From Planctomycetota bacterium (GTDB lineage: Bacteria; Planctomycetota; SZUA-567; JAFGNG01), in contig JAFGNG010000183.1 of the NCBI GenBank assembly GCA_016927125.1, positions 1 to 19,660 on the forward strand: a stretch of DNA of 19,660 bases. Direction: 5' to 3'. Below, piece after piece: positions 14,627 through 19,660 of the stretch (position 1 is the first letter of the stretch; each line of letters opens with the position of its first letter). Below the pieces are notes generated by a model that saw nothing but the letters and a program-made list of their open reading frames with translations, ran no database searches and was not told the origin of the DNA. The position numbers and the translations under genes were made by a program.

Positions 14627-15694
14627 TTATTTCAACCCCAACCTCTCTCCAGTATATTTTTCTTTCCTGATTTGATCAATCCATTCCTGGTTTTCCAGGT
14701 ACCATTTGATGGTCTGGCTGAGCCCCTCGGCAAAGGCATACTGCGGCCGCCAGCCGAGTTCGCGCTCGATATACCCGGCATCAATGGCATACCGTGCGTC
14801 GTGGCCGGGGCGATCCTTGACAAAGGTAATCAGGTCCCGGTACGCGCCCTGGCGGCAGGGGCGCATCTCTTCAAGCCGGTCGCAAAGCTGGTGCACCAGG
14901 TCAATATTGGTCAACTCGTTGTGGCCTCCGATATTATAGGTCTGGCCCGGTTTACCACAGCGCGCCACCAGGTCAACCGCGCGGCAGTGGTCCTCCACAT
15001 GCAGCCAGTCACGCACATTCTTGCCCTCGCCGTAAACCGGCAGCGGCTCCCCTGCCAGGGCCTTGCAGATCATCAGGGGAATCAGCTTCTCCGGGAACTG
15101 GTAGGGGCCGTAATTATTCGAGCAGTTGGTGATTGTCACCGGCAGCCCGAAGGTGCGGTGCCACGCCCTCACCAGGTGGTCGGAAGCCGCCTTGGAGGCG
15201 CTATAGGGGCTGCTGGGGTCGTAGGGGGTGGTTTCGAGGAAATACCCCTCCGCGCCGAGTGAGCCATATACCTCGTCCGTGCTGACATGATGGAAGCGGA
15301 CATCCTGTGCCCCTTCCCACGCGGTAGCGGCAGCCTGCAGCAGGGTATAAGTGCCCATGATGTTGGTGCGCAGGAACTCGGCCGGCCCGGTGATAGAGCG
15401 ATCCACATGGCTCTCGGCCGCGAAGTGCACCACGGTATCGGGCGATTCTTCCTTGAAAACCGCTCCCACTGCGTTTTCATCGCAGATATCAGCTTCAACG
15501 AAGCGGTAGCGCCCGGCATACTCCTCTGCCAGCCCGGCGAGGTTGGCGAGGCTGCCGGCATAGGTCAGGGCGTCATAATTAATCACCCGCACCCCGAGGT
15601 CGGTCTCTAAGAGATGGCGCACAAAATTGCAGCCGATAAATCCGGCTCCGCCCGTGACCAGGGCCACGCGGGGGGTATGTACAGTTTCAGCCAT
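14627..15694 (-). CDS. rmlB: dTDP-glucose 4,6-dehydratase
   Basis: 355 aa, the usual RmlB length, cytoplasmic. It converts dTDP-glucose to dTDP-4-keto-6-deoxyglucose with bound NAD+. Visible features: Rossmann motif TGGAGFIG (14-21), catalytic STDEVYG (T139, D140, E141) and the Tyr-x3-Lys pair Y164/K168 (YSASK). The frame stays open upstream to 15823, but homology begins only at MAETVHTPRVALVTGG. The ATG at 15694 has GGAG ten bases upstream, so that start is chosen; the first 43 codons of the longer frame are the overlapping rmlD sequence in another frame. It overlaps the end of rmlD by 8 nt, which suggests translational coupling. It is last of the four rhamnose genes in transcription order. 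Confidence 0.96.
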   Translation of the reverse strand: MAETVHTPRVALVTGGAGFIGCNFVRHLLETDLGVRVINYDALTYAGSLANLAGLAEEYAGRYRFVEADICDENAVGAVFKEESPDTVVHFAAESHVDRSITGPAEFLRTNIMGTYTLLQAAATAWEGAQDVRFHHVSTDEVYGSLGAEGYFLETTPYDPSSPYSASKAASDHLVRAWHRTFGLPVTITNCSNNYGPYQFPEKLIPLMICKALAGEPLPVYGEGKNVRDWLHVEDHCRAVDLVARCGKPGQTYNIGGHNELTNIDLVHQLCDRLEEMRPCRQGAYRDLITFVKDRPGHDARYAIDAGYIERELGWRPQYAFAEGLSQTIKWYLENQEWIDQIRKEKYTGERLGLK

Positions 15695-16532
15695 TAGGGT
15701 AGGTCTCCATAAAGTTATGCAAGGCGTCCTTCCACTCCGGCATTGGCGGCAAACCCTGCTGCCGCAACCCGCTCTTTTCCAAGCTGGAATTGGCGGGGCG
15801 CGGGGCTGGACGCGGGAATTCACTGGTCTTACAAGCTACCACCTCGCGGGAGATCCCGGCAAGGCGAAAGATTTCTCGGGTAAAGCCGTACCAGGTGGTT
15901 TCACCCTCACAGGTCAGGTGGAGCGTGCCAGAAATCGGTTTTTCCAAGATTAGTTTTAGGTGTGCGGCAATAGCATCCGCGCTGGTAGGGTTTCCCCTTT
16001 GGTCATCAACCACCTTCAGCGGCTCGCCGATTGCGCGCCCCAGTCGCAGCATGGTATGCAAAAAACTGGGCCCGCCCTGTCCGTAAAGCCACGCAATTCT
16101 CAAGATCAGGTGCTCCAGGCAATGCTTGCGGACAGCCTCTTCCCCTGCCAGTTTGCTCTCACCGTACACGCTCCTGGGACCGGTGGCGTCATCCTCGCGG
16201 TAGGGGCGGTCAAGCTCGCCGGAAAAGACATAATCTGTGGAGATTGCCAGTAAGCGGGCCTGGTGCTGTTGGCAGGCAATCGCGATATTCTCACTCCCCG
16301 CGGCATTAATCCGGTGTGCCTTCTCCGGCTCGGATTCGCATGCATCCACCGCGGTCATGGCGGCGCAGTGGATTACCGCTTCCGGCTTATACTCCTCAAA
16401 TGCATCTAAAACCGCAGTTTTATCTGTAATATCAAATTCTTCCAGGTCAACCGGGATAAGTTCATGATTATCAAGGTAATGTAACAAAGTCCGCCCCAGC
16501 ATACCCTTGGCGCCGGTAATCATGAGTTTCAT
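15687..16532 (-). CDS. rmlD: dTDP-4-dehydrorhamnose reductase
   Basis: 281 aa, cytoplasmic. It carries out the last step of dTDP-L-rhamnose synthesis, NAD(P)H reduction of dTDP-4-keto-L-rhamnose. The extended short-chain reductase pattern is clear: TGAKGMLG (6-13) for cofactor binding, STDYVFSG (98-105), and YGESK with Y123 and K127 as the catalytic pair. Start: ATG at 16532, overlapping the rmlC stop as ATGA, with AAGGA about 9 bases upstream. Length is normal and no defect is seen. It lies between rmlC and rmlB in a tightly packed operon. Confidence 0.95.
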   Translation of the reverse strand: MKLMITGAKGMLGRTLLHYLDNHELIPVDLEEFDITDKTAVLDAFEEYKPEAVIHCAAMTAVDACESEPEKAHRINAAGSENIAIACQQHQARLLAISTDYVFSGELDRPYREDDATGPRSVYGESKLAGEEAVRKHCLEHLILRIAWLYGQGGPSFLHTMLRLGRAIGEPLKVVDDQRGNPTSADAIAAHLKLILEKPISGTLHLTCEGETTWYGFTREIFRLAGISREVVACKTSEFPRPAPRPANSSLEKSGLRQQGLPPMPEWKDALHNFMETYPNG

Positions 16533-17104
16533 GCGCCGGATTCCTTGTATACAGGCAGATCCGCGGGATCACAGGACTTGAGGGTGGGGTGGCCGCTGTC
16601 TTTTTCAGAAAGAACCGGCTCGGTGCCGGTAGGAATACGCCAGTCTATTCCGATTTCAGGATCATTCCAGATAAGCCCTCGCTCATCCTTAGGATAATAA
16701 AATTCAGAACATTTATAAATTATTTGTGCATAATCACTTATAACATAAAACCCATGCGCGAATCCCTCCGGCACGAAGAGCATTTTTCGGTTTTCTTCCG
16801 AGAGCAGAACTCCGGCCCATTTGCCAAAATAAGGGCTGCCAACGCGGACATCCACGGCGACATCATAAACCTCACCCTGGATCACCCGGATCAGCTTCGC
16901 CTGGGGGTGTCCGAGCTGGTAATGGAGGCCGCGCAAGACATTTTGTGAGGATTTCGAATGGTTGTCCTGGACAAAGACATGCTTGATGCCAATTTCTGCA
17001 AATGCCTTATTATTATGGGTTTCCATGAAAAAGCCGCGATGATCACCGTAGACTACCGGCTCGATGATAGAGACCCCGGGAAGTTCTGTTTCAATCTTCT
17101 TCAA
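16529..17104 (-). CDS. rmlC: dTDP-4-dehydrorhamnose 3,5-epimerase
   Basis: 191 aa cupin-type epimerase acting on dTDP-4-keto-6-deoxyglucose in the cytoplasm. Family residues are visible: DNHS (47-50), LRGLHYQ (57-63, with catalytic H61), VAVDVR and FAHGF, and EFYYPKDERGLIWNDPEIGIDW near the end. The start codon is TTG at 17104, supported by a strong AGGAGG seven bases upstream (plus-strand 17112-17117), inside the end of rmlA; stop and start overlap as TTGA. Length fits the family (about 180-190). Coupled translation with rmlA is likely. Confidence 0.95.
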   Translation of the reverse strand: MKKIETELPGVSIIEPVVYGDHRGFFMETHNNKAFAEIGIKHVFVQDNHSKSSQNVLRGLHYQLGHPQAKLIRVIQGEVYDVAVDVRVGSPYFGKWAGVLLSEENRKMLFVPEGFAHGFYVISDYAQIIYKCSEFYYPKDERGLIWNDPEIGIDWRIPTGTEPVLSEKDSGHPTLKSCDPADLPVYKESGA

Positions 17105-17979
17105 TACAGTTCCTCCTGGTCGAGCAGGTTGAATAAATACTGGGCGTAGATACTCTTGCCCATGCTTTCAGCTATCTCCCGAACCTGCTCAGGGCTAATC
17201 CATCGCTGACGCAGGGCGATTTCCTCCAGGCAGGCAACTTTCAGGCCTTGCCGATCTTCAATCGCCTGGATGAAGTTAGCGGCATCGATCAGGCTCCGGT
17301 TGGTACCGGTATCAAGCCAGGCCATGCCCCGGTAGAGTTTTTGCACTGTCAACTGCCCTTTTTCCAGGTAAATTCGATTGAGATCCGTGATTTCCAGCTC
17401 CCCACGGGCGCTGGGCTTGAGATCTGCAGCCAGTTCAACCACCTCTGGCCCGTAAAAATAGAGGCCAGGTATTGCATAATGGCTGCGGGGTTTTGCCGGT
17501 TTTTCTTCCAGGCTGATTGCCTTGCCATCTGCGTCAAACTCAACAATACCATAGCGTTGTGGATCCTGGACATAACATCCGAAGATCTTCGCCCCTTCCT
17601 GAATAGAGGCGCTCTTGCGAAGAATATCTGTAAGTCCATGACCATAAAAGATGTTATCGCCGAGAATCAGACAGGAGGGGCCACCCTGAATAAAATCAGC
17701 TCCAATGATGAAAGCTTGCGCCAGACCCTCTGGCCGGAGCTGTTCGGCATAGGTGAAGTTCATGCCAAGGCGGCTACCATCGCCGAGAAGACTCTGGTAA
17801 AGAGGCAGATCAGTTGGGGTGGAAATAACCAGGACCTCTTTGATCCCTGCCAGCATCAGGGTGCTGAGAGGATAATAGATCATCGGCTTATCATAAACCG
17901 GCAGAAGCTGCTTGCTTACCACCATGGTCAAGGGGTGCAGCCTGGTTCCGGCACCACCCGCTAATATAATGCCTTTCAA
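17101..17979 (-). CDS. rmlA: Glucose-1-phosphate thymidylyltransferase
   Basis: 292 aa, cytoplasmic. First step of the pathway: dTTP and glucose-1-phosphate to dTDP-glucose. The nucleotidyltransferase signature LAGGAGTRLHPLT (6-18) is intact; SKQLLPVYDKPM, LGDNIFYG and EEKPAKP are further RmlA blocks. Family knowledge: the enzyme is a tetramer inhibited by dTDP-rhamnose. The start is TTG at 17979 with GGAGG seven bases upstream (plus-strand 17987-17991); the next Met would remove the signature. First gene of the rmlACDB operon, divergent from the Wzz-type gene, so its promoter must lie in the 425-bp gap to the right. Confidence 0.96.
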   Translation of the reverse strand: MKGIILAGGAGTRLHPLTMVVSKQLLPVYDKPMIYYPLSTLMLAGIKEVLVISTPTDLPLYQSLLGDGSRLGMNFTYAEQLRPEGLAQAFIIGADFIQGGPSCLILGDNIFYGHGLTDILRKSASIQEGAKIFGCYVQDPQRYGIVEFDADGKAISLEEKPAKPRSHYAIPGLYFYGPEVVELAADLKPSARGELEITDLNRIYLEKGQLTVQKLYRGMAWLDTGTNRSLIDAANFIQAIEDRQGLKVACLEEIALRQRWISPEQVREIAESMGKSIYAQYLFNLLDQEELY

Positions 17980-18404
17980 GGGTTTTCCTCCAGTATAAAA
18001 AACAGGATGTCTCTGTGTTTATTATTACACTAAACGCCTATATCCTTTGGAAAATCCACGGTTTCTGGTATATGATTTTAACAATTACTCTCAAATAGTC
18101 CAGAAATGAATAAGAAAATCGTCTACATCTTCCAAATTTATATGAAGCTTAGGTAAATTATTAAATGGAATTGCGGATTATTGGCAATTAATTTAGTATG
18201 TCGGGCTTTGGGTATCAAAAAAAGTGCGTGTTAGCACGCATTTGTCCGATATAATATACTGTCTATGATGTTTTTGTATAAAGCGATCTTTTGCCCGTAA
18301 CCAACCCCCGTATCAGGCGATAGTCCTGATTTATGGTACCGTATAGGGGTTGAAAAAAATAATTCGGTTTAAGAGCCGTGTCGGCAACGCAGGAGTTGTT
18401 CAGG
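17980..18404. promoter_or_regulatory. 425-bp divergent regulatory region between rmlA and the Wzz-type gene
   Basis: AT-rich and without a convincing gene. It holds a perfect inverted repeat TGCGTG-TTAG-CACGCA (18225-18240), followed ten bases on by TATAAT (18250-18255), which fits a plus-strand promoter with an overlapping operator. No good -35 hexamer is visible. A larger nested stem-loop follows (separate entry). No ops/JUMPstart sequence and no c-di-GMP riboswitch core is seen. Confidence 0.5.
18303..18352 (+). other. Leader stem-loop upstream of the Wzz-type gene
   Basis: The outer arms CAACCCC (18302-18308) and GGGGTTG (18346-18352) are perfect complements. Inside, ATCAGG (18312-18317) pairs with CCTGAT (18325-18330). 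It is followed by GAAAAAAAT rather than T, so it is not a plus-strand terminator. If transcription starts near 18262, it would lie in the mRNA leader about 40 nt before the ribosome-binding site. Confidence 0.45.
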
Positions 18405-19660
18405 ATGGAAAACAAAGCAGAAACCAAGGTAACACGCAAATCAGACACTAAAATTCGCAGGGCCGATTCCAAGGTCAGGCGCCCGATCTTCGGCTATCAC
18501 CGCCCAATTAAGCCTATTAACAGCCTGAAGGGCCATAAACTTCTTGCCCTAAGCCTGTTTTTTCTTTTTGCGGTCGCGGGATGCGTGATCGCCTTTTTCA
18601 TGCGCCCTGTCTATAGCACCGAGGCGCTGATTGAAATCAATACTGATTATGAGACTAATCTCAGCAACCGGAATCGCAATCCCCTCCAGAAACAGTATGG
18701 TATCGGCCATGGTTACGAAGAATTTGCTCAGAGTCAGGTGGTATTTATCAAGGGCTATGATGTGCTGTATAACGCCCTTCTGCAACTGGGCGACGATGCC
18801 GAAATGTGGTATGAGCAAGCTGAAGAAAAGCACCTGGCCTATAAAGTTCTTGAAGAGGAGTTAATCGTCAAGCGGGTTGCAGGAACCTTCATGCTTTCTG
18901 TTGGTTTGGAAAGCCCTGACCCAAGGGGGTTGAAAGAAACCATCAACGCGGTGGTGGATGTCTATCTTAAAACTGTTCGGGGCGAAGGTTTGGGCAATGA
19001 AGATGCCAGGATCATGAACCTGACCAAAACCAAAAGAGATCTTGAAAACCAGTTGCAGCGCCTGGTGCTCCGCAAGACCAGCCTGGCTGACGAATTGGGC
19101 GTGGTTATAACCGGTGATGAAACTCTGGAAAACCCCTATGCCACTTCTATGGCTCAGCTCAGGCGGGAATTTATGGACGCTAATATCCGCCATATAGAAG
19201 CCCAAGCCAATTTAGCCGCCTTGAAGGATGCGCTGGAAAATAAATATCAATCCGAGGATGAAATTCTCCGCCATGCCATAGCCAGGGTGGAAGCAAACTC
19301 AGTAGTGCAAAGACAGATGTACCAGCTTCAGGATGAAAAGGCCGGCCTCTGGGGTAAAATCGAACAGCTTTCTCCGGATTATGAAATTACAATCCAGGAG
19401 AATAACTCCGACGCCAGGCGGAAAGCCACTGACGAAGAAGAGGAATATGAAAGAAATGCGCTAGAGCAGCAGCTTACCGGGGAAGTCAAAAAGATAGATA
19501 ACCTTGAAAGAGGCTATACTGCCCTGTACTCCCGTGCAGTCCAACGCGAACGGGAAGCGATTCGCCGCGAAAACGATGAGCTCATTTCCGAAGCCACGAT
19601 CAAGGCAATTGAGGCCGAGCAAATCAAAAATAATCTGGAGATAGAGATAGATAACCTTAA
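18405..19660 (+). CDS. Wzz-type polysaccharide chain-length/co-polymerase protein (3' partial)
   Basis: Open for 418 codons to the window end. Start: ATG at 18405 with AGGAG nine bases upstream. A very basic N-terminus (about 40 residues) precedes one membrane helix (about 45-66, LLALSLFFLFAVAGC). The Wzz motif RPVYSTEALIEI (67-78) follows just outside it. The rest is periplasmic and mainly long charged helices (about 190-415, rich in Glu, Lys, Arg, Gln), consistent with the extended coiled coil of polysaccharide co-polymerases. Family knowledge: these inner-membrane oligomers set polymer length or couple polymerisation to export, sometimes with a C-terminal tyrosine-kinase domain, which cannot be seen here. 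It lies divergent from the rhamnose operon, so the product probably handles a rhamnose-containing surface polymer (inference). Confidence 0.85.
   Translation, partial: MENKAETKVTRKSDTKIRRADSKVRRPIFGYHRPIKPINSLKGHKLLALSLFFLFAVAGCVIAFFMRPVYSTEALIEINTDYETNLSNRNRNPLQKQYGIGHGYEEFAQSQVVFIKGYDVLYNALLQLGDDAEMWYEQAEEKHLAYKVLEEELIVKRVAGTFMLSVGLESPDPRGLKETINAVVDVYLKTVRGEGLGNEDARIMNLTKTKRDLENQLQRLVLRKTSLADELGVVITGDETLENPYATSMAQLRREFMDANIRHIEAQANLAALKDALENKYQSEDEILRHAIARVEANSVVQRQMYQLQDEKAGLWGKIEQLSPDYEITIQENNSDARRKATDEEEEYERNALEQQLTGEVKKIDNLERGYTALYSRAVQREREAIRRENDELISEATIKAIEAEQIKNNLEIEIDNL

Noticed and set aside
15695..15823. N-terminal extension of RmlB by 43 residues
   Set aside because: It lies in rmlD coding sequence and has no RmlB similarity; the ATG at 15694 has a ribosome-binding site and starts just before the Rossmann motif.
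18256..18400. c-di-GMP riboswitch or ops element in the Wzz-type leader
   Set aside because: The conserved GEMM core and the GGCGGTAG ops sequence are absent.
18263..18472. 69-aa minus-strand frame in the rmlA/Wzz-type gap
   Set aside because: No ribosome-binding site and it overlaps the Wzz-type start antisense.
1..19660. tRNA, rRNA, CRISPR array, insertion sequence or prophage
   Set aside because: No matching structure, repeat array, transposase or integrase was found on either strand by reading.

Overview
The window looks like a chromosomal segment of an uncultivated Gram-negative bacterium, most likely from the PVC group (Planctomycetes, Verrucomicrobia, Lentisphaerae) or a nearby candidate phylum. 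The indications are a secretin, a PEP-CTERM-tagged exported protein, a pseudopilin-like protein with an FGDG/HVKW tail, and an exported HEAT-repeat protein ending in a W-x2-WW module. All come from reading the translations. Coding DNA is GC-rich, while several intergenic stretches are AT-rich. I see no tRNA, rRNA, CRISPR array, transposase or phage gene.

Layout. 1-2079 (+): the 3' part of a chemotaxis kinase gene whose product runs CheA core, CheW, then a second CheW plus receiver that reads like CheV. 2152-4857 (-): full-length valyl-tRNA synthetase. 5165-5320 (-): a 51-aa protein made almost only of Lys, Ala and Val in KKKVA units. 5409-5735 (-): a 108-aa protein resembling the glycyl-radical end of anaerobic ribonucleotide reductase. 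6096-6512 (+): a YjbQ/UPF0047 protein. 6637-7914 and 7971-10106 (+): an exported HEAT-repeat protein and a large helical-toroid, enzyme-like protein of unknown family, probably one operon. 10180-12078 (-): an unusual secretin with long acidic extensions. 12079-12885: an AT-rich gap of about 800 bp with DnaA-box-like sites. 12886-13518 (+): the PEP-CTERM protein, followed by a strong terminator. 13553-13768: a cluster of perfect stem-loops, including a 73-nt three-way-junction element.

13838-17979 (-): the four genes for dTDP-L-rhamnose (rmlA-rmlC-rmlD-rmlB in transcription order, each overlapping the next), followed 45 nt later by the pseudopilin-like gene. 18405-19660 (+): the 5' part of a divergently transcribed Wzz-type polysaccharide chain-length or co-polymerase gene, cut by the window end. 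The right third is therefore a surface-polysaccharide locus: sugar-nucleotide supply next to an inner-membrane export or chain-length protein. The secretin, pseudopilin-like and PEP-CTERM proteins are also cell-surface components, but nothing here shows that they act together.

Most notable observations: the CheA-CheV fusion, the stand-alone glycyl-radical-like domain (a possible NrdD analogue of the YfiD spare part), the KKKVA mini-histone, and the cloverleaf-like intergenic element.
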